A stretch of DNA of 64,000 nt from a virus. Position numbers and translations under genes: made by a program. Positions 1 through 8,060 of this stretch are shown here, piece by piece. A model generated the notes under the pieces. It did no database searches. It was not told the origin of the DNA and saw nothing but the letters and a program-made list of their open reading frames with translations. The stretch spans positions 1 to 64,000 of IMG/VR virus record IMGVR_UViG_3300043427_003242; one strand, written 5' to 3'. The stretch's first letter is position 1. Each line of letters opens with the position of its first letter.

Positions 1-125
1 GTACTGGTGGAGTCAATATGACCCTATTATGAGTTTCCAATCTCTCTCAAGGATTGGTGGTGCGGATGGGATCTTACTCCCGCCTGGTTTCCAATTTCCA
101 GTCAAAGAATTGGTGGCGAGCCTAA
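1..125. repeat. imperfect ~55-bp repeat with inverted CCAAT/ATTGG arms
   Basis: Two copies of a unit begin GTTTCCAAT (33 and 87) and end ATTGGTGG (53-60 and 109-116); a third unit end (ACTGGTGG) lies at 3-10. Within each unit CCAAT and ATTGG can pair, giving small hairpins. One forward frame stays open from base 2 to 178, but it runs through the strong terminator that follows, so I do not call a gene. It could be the degenerate 3' end of an upstream gene or a structured untranslated region; the window edge prevents a decision. Confidence 0.35.
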
Positions 126-136
126 AAGACCCTAAA

Positions 137-171
137 GGAGAGTTGACTAAACTCTCCTTTTTTTGTATAAT
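137..171 (+). promoter_or_regulatory. overlapping terminator and sigma70-type promoter
   Basis: An 8-bp stem GGAGAGTT/AACTCTCC with a 5-nt loop is followed by seven T residues, a textbook intrinsic terminator. The same bases hold a promoter: TTGACT (143-148) straddles stem and loop, the 17-bp spacer is the 3' arm plus the T tract, and TATAAT is at 166-171. Upstream transcription would end where transcription of the sugar cassette begins. Confidence 0.8.
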
Positions 172-191
172 AGTATGAAAACATCTTGTAT

Positions 192-698
192 ATGAAAATA
201 GGATTTAATTGTAGCTCATTTGATTTATTTCATGCTGGGCATGTAACTATGCTTAGAATGGAAAGGGAACTATGTGATTATCTGAAAGTCGCACTTCAAA
301 TAGATCCTACGATAGACCGACCCGGAATTAAAAATAAACCAGTGCAGTCTGCTTATGAACGCTATGTACAACTGCAAGGATGTAAATATGTTGATGAAAT
401 TTTAGTGTATGAAACTGAAGCAGATTTGTTAAATTTAATTCAGACACAAACATTTCACATTCGTTTCTTAAGTGAAGAATATCGCCATATCGAAGTAACT
501 GGAAAACAGTATTGTATTGATAATGGAATTCAAATTTATTATCATTTGCGAAGGCACCAATATTCTTCAACAGAAATTCGAAATCGTGTTTATCTTTTAG
601 AAAAAGAAAAAAGAGAACAAAAACAAATTATCGAAACTCCTCAACAATATTCTCCAGAATTATTGGAAAAATATTTACTTAAAAATGATCAATTGTGA
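192..698 (+). CDS. cytidylyltransferase-like nucleotidyltransferase
   Basis: About 168 residues with the HIGH-type nucleotidyltransferase signature: the N-terminal FDLFHAGH matches the HxGH nucleotide-binding loop of the TagD/RfaE-C/glycerol-3-phosphate cytidylyltransferase family, and SSTEIRNRV near residue 130 matches the second signature (ISSTxIR). Such enzymes transfer a nucleotide to a phosphorylated sugar or alcohol, giving an activated donor. A TTG six bases upstream is in frame, but the ATG is preferred. It is the first gene of the sugar cassette, between two terminator-promoter hybrids, so it may be its own transcript. The substrate cannot be told from sequence. The C-terminal tail is Lys/Glu/Gln-rich. 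Confidence 0.7.
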   Translation: MKIGFNCSSFDLFHAGHVTMLRMERELCDYLKVALQIDPTIDRPGIKNKPVQSAYERYVQLQGCKYVDEILVYETEADLLNLIQTQTFHIRFLSEEYRHIEVTGKQYCIDNGIQIYYHLRRHQYSSTEIRNRVYLLEKEKREQKQIIETPQQYSPELLEKYLLKNDQL

Positions 699-759
699 CT
701 ATACTAGTTACTTGGCACTTACTACCGCGTAGTTTTTAGAAAATTAGTGTAATCTAAAA

Positions 760-794
760 GTAGAGTTGACTAAACTCTACTTTTTTTGTATAAT
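760..794 (+). promoter_or_regulatory. overlapping terminator and sigma70-type promoter
   Basis: Near-copy of the element at 137-171: stem GTAGAGTT/AACTCTAC, the same loop, seven T residues, TTGACT at 766-771, 17-bp spacer and TATAAT at 789-794. The outer stem pair is changed on both sides (G-C to T-A), so pairing is kept. It should end the nucleotidyltransferase transcript and start the long epimerase/glycosyltransferase transcript, whose first ATG is about 24 bases downstream. Confidence 0.8.
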
Positions 795-817
795 AATATT
801 GAGAATACTTTCAATAA

Positions 818-1666
818 ATGAAGATTACTATTTTAGGGTCATCGGGACAAATAGGAAAATATCTAACTGAATATTTTCGCAATAAAAATCATCAAGTTCA
901 TGAGTTTGATATTTTAAACGGTGAACATCAGGATATGAGAATTATTCCTAATCTGGAGCTTAATAAAGTAATTGAGGATGCAGATTTTGTATTCTTCCTT
1001 GCATTTGATGTTGGTGGATCTCGCTACCTTAAAAAATATCAACACACATTTGACTTTATTAATAATAATGCAAGATTGATGGTGAATGTTTTTGAACTAC
1101 TTGAGAAGTATAAAAAGAAATTCGTGTTTGCTTCATCTCAAATGAGTAATATGAGTTATTCTCCTTATGGTGTAATGAAACGAGTAGGAGAACTTTATAC
1201 CCAAACCCTTCAAGGTCTTACTGTTCATTTCTGGAATGTTTATGGAATTGAGAGTGATCTAGAAAAGTCTCACGTAATTAGTGATTTTATTAAAAAAGGT
1301 TTTGAGACTGGCGTAATTGATATGCTTACTGATGGTCAAGAAGAAAGAGAGTTTTTATATGCTGAAGATTGTTGCGAGGCATTAGAAACAATTATGTTAA
1401 ACTATAATGAGTTTCGTCCAGAAGATAAACTTCACATTACAAGTTTTAATTCAACTAAGATTATTGATGTTGCTTCAATTATTGTGGGTCAATTTAATTT
1501 AATCGGCAAACATGGTGTAAAAGTAGTTCCATCAGAAGAAAAGGATACTGTTCAGTTAGACAAAAGAAATCGACCAGATACATTTATAATTAAATGGTGG
1601 CAACCCAAAACTAATATACAAGAGGGAATATCTAAAGTATTCTCTCAATTAAAAAATATGATGTGA
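818..1666 (+). CDS. NAD-dependent epimerase/dehydratase (extended SDR)
   Basis: 282 residues. The N-terminus GSSGQIGKYL is a variant of the GxxGxxG Rossmann motif; the catalytic pair is in SPYGVMKR (YxxxK, about residue 120), preceded by the SSQMS serine. It belongs to the nucleotide-sugar epimerase/dehydratase family, which oxidises and rearranges NDP-sugars in the cytosol. The exact substrate is unclear. First gene after the second hybrid promoter and 12 bases before rmlB, so probably in the same transcript. Confidence 0.75.
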   Translation: MKITILGSSGQIGKYLTEYFRNKNHQVHEFDILNGEHQDMRIIPNLELNKVIEDADFVFFLAFDVGGSRYLKKYQHTFDFINNNARLMVNVFELLEKYKKKFVFASSQMSNMSYSPYGVMKRVGELYTQTLQGLTVHFWNVYGIESDLEKSHVISDFIKKGFETGVIDMLTDGQEEREFLYAEDCCEALETIMLNYNEFRPEDKLHITSFNSTKIIDVASIIVGQFNLIGKHGVKVVPSEEKDTVQLDKRNRPDTFIIKWWQPKTNIQEGISKVFSQLKNMM

Positions 1667-1678
1667 AGTTAAAATAAT

Positions 1679-2605
1679 ATGACTATTCTAGTAACAGGTG
1701 GTGCAGGATTTATTGGTAGTAATTTACTTCATCATTTAGTAAAAACATTTGATGAAGAAGTAATTTGTATCGACAAATTGACTTATGCTGCTGATTGGAA
1801 CAATATTCCCGATCAAGTAAAGTTTTATACAACTGATATTGTAGATCAATATAATTGTGATTTTATATTTAAAAAACATAGACCAAATGTAGTTTTTCAC
1901 TTGGCTGCAGAAAGTCATGTGGATAATTCAATAGAAGATTGTTCACCTTTTATTCATACAAACATTTCGGGAACTGTTAATCTATTAAATCTATCTTTGA
2001 AGTATGCAGTAGAAAAGTTTATTCATATCTCTACTGATGAAATCTATGGGTCTATAGAAGAGGGAAAATTTACAGAGAACTCTAACTATGCTCCACGCAA
2101 CCCATACTCTGCTTCTAAGGCAGCATCAGACCACTTTGTAATGGCATATCACAACACGTATGGATTTCCAGCAATAATTACAAACTGCTCTAACAACTAC
2201 GGACCTAGGCAGTTCGTGGAGAAGATGATTCCTAAAGCAATCACAAATCTCAAGCAAGGTAAGAAAGTTCCTGTTTATGGCGATGGAAAACAAGTTCGTG
2301 ATTGGCTATACGTTCAAGACCACTGTGAGGCATTGTGTCAGGTCTGGATGAACGGTAGAGTGGGGGAGAAGTATAATATTGGTGGAGAGTGTGAAATTGA
2401 GAATATTAACCTAGTCCATATGATTTTAGGTCATATGAATATGGATGAAAGTATGATAAAATATGTAAATGATAGGCCAGGGCACGACCGTAGATACTCT
2501 ACAGATATTACTAAGATTCGCCAAGAATTAGGATGGTCTCCACGATTTACTATAGAACAAGGATTAGAACACACGATTAACTGGTATGAACGCAATTGGA
2601 ACTAA
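1679..2605 (+). CDS. rmlB: dTDP-glucose 4,6-dehydratase
   Basis: 308 residues, close to the family length of about 320-360. Signatures are VTGGAGFIGSN for NAD binding, the dTDP-glucose dehydratase-type DKLTYAADW, HLAAESHVDNS and the catalytic NPYSASKAASD (YxxxK) with the preceding STDEIYG. RmlB converts dTDP-glucose to dTDP-4-keto-6-deoxyglucose, the second step towards dTDP-L-rhamnose. Its 3' end overlaps rmlC by 20 bases, implying coupled translation. No RmlA-like thymidylyltransferase lies in the window, so dTDP-glucose may come from the host. Confidence 0.9.
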   Translation: MTILVTGGAGFIGSNLLHHLVKTFDEEVICIDKLTYAADWNNIPDQVKFYTTDIVDQYNCDFIFKKHRPNVVFHLAAESHVDNSIEDCSPFIHTNISGTVNLLNLSLKYAVEKFIHISTDEIYGSIEEGKFTENSNYAPRNPYSASKAASDHFVMAYHNTYGFPAIITNCSNNYGPRQFVEKMIPKAITNLKQGKKVPVYGDGKQVRDWLYVQDHCEALCQVWMNGRVGEKYNIGGECEIENINLVHMILGHMNMDESMIKYVNDRPGHDRRYSTDITKIRQELGWSPRFTIEQGLEHTINWYERNWN

Positions 2606-3125
2606 ACTAAAAGACGCATATTTAATTACTACAAATATTTTTTGTGACAACAGAGGTTCTTTTACAGAGTCTTTCAATCTTCGTGAGATTGAAAAAATCA
2701 TCGGACCATATAAGTTCGTTCAGGATTGTCATTCAGTATCTGTAAAGAATGTTGTAAGAGGTCTTCATTATCAGATTCAACATCCTCAGGGTAAAATTGT
2801 CCGTTGTTTGGTTGGAGAAATTTATGATGTGATTGTTGATCTTCGCAAAAGTTCTCCTACATTCGGACAATGGACTGCTTACAAACTTTCCCCAGGAGAA
2901 CTTGAATTGTGGGTTCCCCCAGGATTCGCTCACGGATTTAAAGCTCTGACCGAAAGAGTAGAGGTTCTTTATAAGGTTACTGATTATCAATACAAAGAAC
3001 ACGAAAGAACTTTAATGTGGAATGACCCAGACTTGAATATCAACTGGGGAAATTATTTTGACCCTATTATGTCTGAGAAAGATATGAAAGGTCTTTCATT
3101 TGAAGAATGTGAGAAGTATGAATAA
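2586..3125 (+). CDS. rmlC: dTDP-4-dehydrorhamnose 3,5-epimerase
   Basis: 179 residues, the normal size for this cupin-fold enzyme. FCDNRGSFTESF, VRGLHYQ (catalytic His), GKIVRCLVGEIYDVIVDLRKSSPTFGQW and VPPGFAHGF are the classical RmlC blocks in the right order. It epimerises C3 and C5 of dTDP-4-keto-6-deoxyglucose, the product of the gene it overlaps. The next start codon lies inside its last codons. Together with rmlB it gives the 4-keto precursor of dTDP-L-rhamnose; a dedicated RmlD reductase is not obvious, though a neighbouring SDR could serve. Confidence 0.9.
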   Translation: MNAIGTKLKDAYLITTNIFCDNRGSFTESFNLREIEKIIGPYKFVQDCHSVSVKNVVRGLHYQIQHPQGKIVRCLVGEIYDVIVDLRKSSPTFGQWTAYKLSPGELELWVPPGFAHGFKALTERVEVLYKVTDYQYKEHERTLMWNDPDLNINWGNYFDPIMSEKDMKGLSFEECEKYE

Positions 3126-3936
3126 GATATCAGTCTTTGGTGGAACAGGATTTATTGGTGGGACTTTCTGTAATCTTTATCCAAAAGATGTGGTGTTAGT
3201 TCCAAAGGAAAGTAGAAACTTTGAAACTCAACAAGTTCTTTATTTCATTAGCACAACAACAAATCAAAGTGTTTTTAAAGACTTACATATTGATATTGAT
3301 ACTAACTTGAGTTTGTTTGTTGATGTCCTTAAAAATTGTAAGAGTAAAGATATTGTCTTTAATTTTATCAGTTCTGGATTTGTTTATGGTAATGATGTCA
3401 TAGATGCCAAAGAAACGGACTGTTGCAATCCTACTGGGTTTTATTCCATCACCAAACGATGTGCTGAACAACTGTTAATATCTTTTTGTGAAACTTTTGG
3501 AGTTAAGTATAGGATTCTAAGGATTGGGAATGTTTATGGATTAGATAAAACAGTTTCTTTAGGTAAGAATGTTCTTGGATACATGATTAATCTTCTCAAA
3601 CAAAATAAAGATATTCAACTTTATGATGGTGGTAATTTTTTAAAAGATTATATGTATGTTGAGGATATTTGTAGAGCAATTAAGGTAGTTTTGGATAAAG
3701 GTAATGTAAATGAGATTTACAACATTGCCTCTGGCACTTCTTTCACTTTTCGTGAACTTATTGAAACTGCAAAAGAATTAACTGGAAGTCAAAGTAAAAT
3801 AATTGATGTTGCATTCCCAGACAATCAAAAATTCATTCAAGTTAAAAACATGACTTTGAATAATAAAAAATTAAAAGATTTTAATTTTTCATATGAGATG
3901 ACTATCGAAAAGGGATTGCAAATATTATCTACTTGA
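3118..3936 (+). CDS. NAD-dependent epimerase/reductase (SDR)
   Basis: About 272 residues from the ATG that overlaps the rmlC stop by 8 bases. FGGTGFIGGTF is the dinucleotide-binding loop and GFYSITKRCAEQ carries the catalytic YxxxK, with SSGFVYG supplying the serine region. DYMYVEDICRAI and IYNIASG are typical extended-SDR C-terminal blocks. Directly after rmlC it is a candidate for the final 4-keto reduction, but it looks more like a general epimerase than canonical RmlD. Substrate unassigned. Confidence 0.7.
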   Translation: MNKISVFGGTGFIGGTFCNLYPKDVVLVPKESRNFETQQVLYFISTTTNQSVFKDLHIDIDTNLSLFVDVLKNCKSKDIVFNFISSGFVYGNDVIDAKETDCCNPTGFYSITKRCAEQLLISFCETFGVKYRILRIGNVYGLDKTVSLGKNVLGYMINLLKQNKDIQLYDGGNFLKDYMYVEDICRAIKVVLDKGNVNEIYNIASGTSFTFRELIETAKELTGSQSKIIDVAFPDNQKFIQVKNMTLNNKKLKDFNFSYEMTIEKGLQILST

Positions 3937-3944
3937 TCTATACT
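3916..3944 (+). promoter_or_regulatory. sigma70-type promoter
   Basis: TTGCAA and TATACT are separated by exactly 17 bases; the -10 lies just after the stop of the upstream SDR gene and 26 bases before the next ATG. It could start a second transcript inside the sugar cassette. Confidence 0.5.
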
Positions 3945-3970
3945 ATATAAATGAACTTAGAAAATAAACT

Positions 3971-5014
3971 ATGAGTGAGTATAAAAAAACAGCACTTGTT
4001 CTTGGTGCTGGTGGATTTATTGGTAGTCATATGGTAAAACGACTGCGATCCGAAGGATACTGGGTTCGTGGTGTTGATCTTAAGTATCCTGAATTTTCTA
4101 TGAGCCAAGCACATGAATTTGTTCTTGGAGATCTTCGTGATGCTAACTTTGTAGAAAGAGTTCTTCAATATAAAGGTCCTTATCAAAACTTCTATAATTT
4201 TGTTCCATCCAGATATATTGATACTTTTGATGAGATCTATCAGTTTGCTGCTGATATGGGTGGTGCAGGATTCGTTTTTACTGGTGTGAATGATGCAGAC
4301 ATCATGCACAACTCTGCAACCATTAATCTGAATGTTCTTGAGGCACAGCGACAACTGAATGACTTTAAAGAAGTCAACAAGACCAAAATCTTTTACTCCA
4401 GTTCTGCTTGTATGTATCCAGAACACAATCAATTAGATCCTGATAATCCTGATTGTCGTGAAGAATCCGCATATCCCGCAGCACCCGATAGTGAATATGG
4501 ATGGGAGAAACTCTTTTCAGAACGATTGTTTTTCGCTTATCATCGTAATTACGGGATCCCTGTTCGGGTTGTTAGGTATCATAATATCTTTGGACCCGAA
4601 GGAACCTGGGAAGGTGGAAGAGAAAAATCTCCAGCTGCAATCTGCCGTAAAGTCGCATATCTTCCAGAGGAAGGTGGAACCATCGATGTGTGGGGAGATG
4701 GTTTACAAACTCGTTCCTTCTTGTATATTGACGAATGTATCGAAGCAACCCGTAGAATGATGGATTCAGATTTTATTGGACCAATAAATATTGGGTCAGA
4801 AGAAATGGTCACTATCAATCAACTTGTAGATACTACTGCTAAAGTTGCTAACAAACAAGTAGAAAAGAATCATATTGAGGGACCTCTCGGTGTTCGTGGG
4901 CGTAATTCTAATAATGATTTGATTCGCAAAGAACTTGGTTGGGATTATTCTCAGAGTCTTGAAGAAGGTATTAAAAAAACTTACAATTGGATTAAGGAGC
5001 AAATAAATGATTGA
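3971..5014 (+). CDS. GDP-mannose 3,5-epimerase-like SDR
   Basis: 347 residues, matching the length of plant-type GDP-mannose 3,5-epimerase. Signatures: VLGAGGFIGSHM (NAD loop), YQFAADMGGAGF, SSSACMYPE (catalytic Ser/Cys region), YGWEKLFSERL (YxxxK), VRYHNIFGPEGTWEGGREKSPAAICRK and FLYIDECIEA. The Cys next to SSSA and the Lys in the AAICRK block are the positions used for epimerisation in GME enzymes. GME turns GDP-D-mannose into GDP-L-galactose (and gulose). It has its own likely promoter and overlaps the methyltransferase start by 8 bases. Base composition is slightly less AT-rich than its neighbours. Confidence 0.8.
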   Translation: MSEYKKTALVLGAGGFIGSHMVKRLRSEGYWVRGVDLKYPEFSMSQAHEFVLGDLRDANFVERVLQYKGPYQNFYNFVPSRYIDTFDEIYQFAADMGGAGFVFTGVNDADIMHNSATINLNVLEAQRQLNDFKEVNKTKIFYSSSACMYPEHNQLDPDNPDCREESAYPAAPDSEYGWEKLFSERLFFAYHRNYGIPVRVVRYHNIFGPEGTWEGGREKSPAAICRKVAYLPEEGGTIDVWGDGLQTRSFLYIDECIEATRRMMDSDFIGPINIGSEEMVTINQLVDTTAKVANKQVEKNHIEGPLGVRGRNSNNDLIRKELGWDYSQSLEEGIKKTYNWIKEQIND

Positions 5015-5660
5015 AAATTTTTCTTGGTGTGAAAATAAAAGAGATAATTGGAGAGAATATGTTCTTTCCCTTGATGATGATAATGTGAGTGAAATTTTGG
5101 GTGCAATTCCATCCGCATGGAATGTTCCTCCAAAGAGTCACAACGAATTTGTATCTTGGTTGATTGAAAAAATTGATCCTCAAGTTACGGTTGAACTTGG
5201 AGTTGATTATGGATATTCTTCATTCTTAATGTCTCTAAACAATAAAGGGAAAGTTTATGGTATTGATTGTTTTGATAATACAAAGCATGGTATTAGGATA
5301 GATGAAGACTATCAATTTGTGTTGGATGTTAAGAATAAATTAAAGTTAGATAATCTTGAAATTATTAAAGGTTATTTTGATGATGTTGCAAAAGAGTGGG
5401 ATAAAGAAATAGATCTTTTACATATTGATGGACTTCATGATTATGAAAATTGTAAAAATGATTGTGATACTTGGTCACCATTCCTGAAAGAAAATGGTGT
5501 AATTATTTTTCACGATACTATTTCAAATCCTGATGGTGTTGGAGTTTTCTTTTCTCAATTAGAAGTTCCTAAAGTCAATTTTACAAATTCTGCTGGGCTT
5601 GGTGTTGCATCAAATAATTCTGATCTTATAGAAGAAATTAAGGAAAAATTTAATATTTGA
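5007..5660 (+). CDS. class I SAM-dependent methyltransferase
   Basis: 217 residues. VTVELGVDYGYSSFLM is the glycine-rich SAM-binding motif I; GKVYGIDCFDN gives the acidic end of strand 2; DLLHIDGLHDYENCKNDCDTW and GVIIFHDT are typical of the Methyltransf_24/cephalosporin-hydroxylase-like subgroup often found in polysaccharide clusters. It may methylate a sugar or glycan. The start overlaps the upstream gene by 8 bases. Acceptor unknown. Confidence 0.75.
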   Translation: MIENFSWCENKRDNWREYVLSLDDDNVSEILGAIPSAWNVPPKSHNEFVSWLIEKIDPQVTVELGVDYGYSSFLMSLNNKGKVYGIDCFDNTKHGIRIDEDYQFVLDVKNKLKLDNLEIIKGYFDDVAKEWDKEIDLLHIDGLHDYENCKNDCDTWSPFLKENGVIIFHDTISNPDGVGVFFSQLEVPKVNFTNSAGLGVASNNSDLIEEIKEKFNI

Positions 5661-5676
5661 TATCTGACAATTTTGT

Positions 5677-6444
5677 ATGAAAATATTTTTTAATTGTTTA
5701 GTTCATACTGATAATAATATAGTGGAGGATATGATTTTTAACATCAAAAAATTTGTTAAAAATCCTGTAATTTGCTTACATGTGAGTAAAGTATTTGAAG
5801 ATTTTGATCAAGACAGATTTTCAAATATAGAAAATGTTTATATAAATCCAGAAAGATTTTTTACATATAAGGGTGGTAGTTTTATCCACCCTCTTTGCTC
5901 AAACTTTAATTATGTTGTTAATGATCTAAAAATTAAATTTGACTATCATATGATTTTTTATTCACAAATGCTTTTTATTAAACGTGGCATTGAAGAATAT
6001 TTAAAAGATGCTGATGGATTTATTAGTTTGCACGAATTTCATTGGGAATCTACTCCAATCATAGAAAATTCTACATCCAAATTTCCTAAAGGCGTTGTTA
6101 AAAATTTAGTTGAAGGTCTAACTTGTAGTAAAAATGTTTCTATGAAAATGTTTGATTTCATCCAAAATGATAATAATTTATATAATAATACTGGTTGGGT
6201 TCCTGAAGAAGTTGTAATACCTTCTTGTATTTTAAAATTTGCAAAAAAAATAAAAAATTATCCAACAAACTCTTCTTGCAATAACTATCAAAATTTTGAT
6301 GAAATTAAAAAATTTTTAGACGGGAATATTAGTTCTCTATGCCATTTATATTTTGGCAATCAATCTAAGGAAGAGATTTACATAATTCACCGAGTGGAGT
6401 ATAATTACAATAGTCCAATACGAGAGTATGTTAGAAATTTATAA
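5677..6444 (+). CDS. uncharacterised protein of the sugar cassette
   Basis: 255 residues, strongly AT-rich. No catalytic motif I can name with certainty. It begins MKIFFNCLVHTDN, has alternating hydrophobic strands in the first 120 residues, and contains LHEFHWES and GWVPEEVVIPS, an arrangement reminiscent of GT-A glycosyltransferases (donor half then acceptor half). Its position between a methyltransferase and a fucosyltransferase supports a glycan role, but this is inference. Confidence 0.55.
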   Translation: MKIFFNCLVHTDNNIVEDMIFNIKKFVKNPVICLHVSKVFEDFDQDRFSNIENVYINPERFFTYKGGSFIHPLCSNFNYVVNDLKIKFDYHMIFYSQMLFIKRGIEEYLKDADGFISLHEFHWESTPIIENSTSKFPKGVVKNLVEGLTCSKNVSMKMFDFIQNDNNLYNNTGWVPEEVVIPSCILKFAKKIKNYPTNSSCNNYQNFDEIKKFLDGNISSLCHLYFGNQSKEEIYIIHRVEYNYNSPIREYVRNL

Positions 6445-6456
6445 TTATTATTTAAA

Positions 6457-7278
6457 ATGATAGGATTTAATTATTTGGGAAAAATGGGTCAACTTGGAAA
6501 TCAAATGTTCCAATATGCCTCTCTTCGCGGAATTGCTAAAAATAGAGGATATAATTTTTGTATTCCTTATCATAATGAAGTTGTTATTGATAGTTTTGAG
6601 AATAAACTTAGAATTGAACTTTTTGATACATTTTTAATGTCAAATGTTACTCAATTAAACATTCAAGTAATAGACCAAGATAGACCAACTATTGTTGAAG
6701 ATAATTTTAATTTTGACAAAAAACTTTTTGATGATTGTCCAGATTGGGTTAATCTTCAAGGATATTTTCAAACAGAAAAATACTTCAAGCATATTGAAGA
6801 TGAAATCCGCCAAGATTTTACATTCAAAAACGAAATCTCATTTCTTTGTAAACATAAAATGAGTGAAGTTGATAGACCAATTGCACTTCACGTTCGTCGT
6901 GGAGATTTTTTAATTAATTCTGCAAATCACACAAATCTTGGTCTTGATTATTATGATGCCGCTCTACAAAAGTTTGATAATGATAGAATTGTGATTATCT
7001 TTTCGGATGATCCTGAATGGTGTAAAGAACAATCTTTATTTGAATCTGACAGGTTTCTTGTATCGGAAGGAAACGATAGTTATACTGATCTTTGTTTAAT
7101 GAATTTGTGTACTGACTTTATTATTGCAAACTCCACTTTTTCTTGGTGGGGTGCTTGGTTATCTAAAAGTATTAATAAAACGGTTTGTGCTCCTGACCCC
7201 CAAAAATGGTTTGGGAAAAATAATGCACATTTAGATACGTCTGATTTAATTCCAAAAGAATGGATAATAATTAAATGA
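6457..7278 (+). CDS. GT11 family alpha-1,2-fucosyltransferase-like
   Basis: 273 residues, typical for bacterial GT11 (about 280-300). Three family blocks are present: GQLGNQMFQYASLRG near the N-terminus, ALHVRRGDF (HxRRGD, GDP-sugar binding) near residue 150, and IANSTFSWWGAWLS near residue 235. GT11 enzymes move L-fucose from GDP-fucose to the O-2 of galactose. No GDP-fucose pathway genes are in the window, whereas a GDP-mannose 3,5-epimerase-like gene is, so the donor could be host GDP-fucose or the related GDP-L-galactose (inference). Its stop overlaps the next ATG (ATGA). Confidence 0.88.
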   Translation: MIGFNYLGKMGQLGNQMFQYASLRGIAKNRGYNFCIPYHNEVVIDSFENKLRIELFDTFLMSNVTQLNIQVIDQDRPTIVEDNFNFDKKLFDDCPDWVNLQGYFQTEKYFKHIEDEIRQDFTFKNEISFLCKHKMSEVDRPIALHVRRGDFLINSANHTNLGLDYYDAALQKFDNDRIVIIFSDDPEWCKEQSLFESDRFLVSEGNDSYTDLCLMNLCTDFIIANSTFSWWGAWLSKSINKTVCAPDPQKWFGKNNAHLDTSDLIPKEWIIIK

Positions 7279-8060
7279 TATATCTTAGTGGCTCTAGTGG
7301 ATTAATTGGTAGTAGATTTTTGGAACTTTGTGATAAAAAAGTTACGACAATTTCTTATCGAGATGAAGTTTCTGATATTTTTGATTGTCATGAAGAATCT
7401 TGTTTAATTCATCTTGCCTGGTCTTCTACTACTAGAAATAATTATGATGAATTTCAAAAAGTTATAAAAAATGATGTGTCAAATAGTAAAACTCTATTTG
7501 ATTACTACGTAAATAAAAATCCAAATGGAAAAATAATTTTTGTTTCATCTGCTGGAGATTTGCATCTTGGGAAGGAAAGAACAGTATTTGAAGAATTTGA
7601 GCCCTCTCCACATTCTTTATATGGTGAATGTAAGTTGCATGTTGAAAATATGTTAAAAGAACTTAGTTGCAATACAGTTGTTCTTAGGACATCGAATATT
7701 TGGGGAGCAAAGGTAAAAAAAGATAGAGTTAATGGATTAGTTGATAAACTTTTAAACTCTGTGAATACCAATCAAATTGTGGAAATTTTTGCAAATCTCA
7801 AAACAAGAATAGATCTAGTTCATATTGATGATTTTGTTAATCTTTTATTCAAGGTAGTATCTACTGATTTAAATAAGCAACATGAATTATTTTTGGTTGG
7901 AAGGCAAAGTATAACTATTCTTGATATAATAGATATTGTGTCAAAACGTGGCACATTAAACCTTAAACTGAATCAAAAGGCAGAAAAAACATATTTGCAT
8001 ATTGAAAATTCTAAAGTTAGAAAGTATTTTGATTGGCAACCACAGCATATTTTAAAATGA
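7275..8060 (+). CDS. NAD-dependent epimerase/reductase (SDR)
   Basis: 261 residues. SGSSGLIGSRF is the Rossmann loop, LIHLAWSS and VSSAGDL the middle strands, and SLYGECKLHVE provides YxxxK. Shorter than a full nucleotide-sugar epimerase and closer to the RmlD/reductase-type SDRs, so it could complete the rhamnose pathway or act on another 4-keto sugar. It is coupled by ATGA overlaps at both ends, between the GT11 and GT6 genes. Confidence 0.65.
   Translation: MIYLSGSSGLIGSRFLELCDKKVTTISYRDEVSDIFDCHEESCLIHLAWSSTTRNNYDEFQKVIKNDVSNSKTLFDYYVNKNPNGKIIFVSSAGDLHLGKERTVFEEFEPSPHSLYGECKLHVENMLKELSCNTVVLRTSNIWGAKVKKDRVNGLVDKLLNSVNTNQIVEIFANLKTRIDLVHIDDFVNLLFKVVSTDLNKQHELFLVGRQSITILDIIDIVSKRGTLNLKLNQKAEKTYLHIENSKVRKYFDWQPQHILK

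Noticed and set aside
1-178. Frame open from base 2 to 178 as a gene tail
   Set aside because: It would run through the hairpin terminator and the -10 before stopping; the end residues look like noise.
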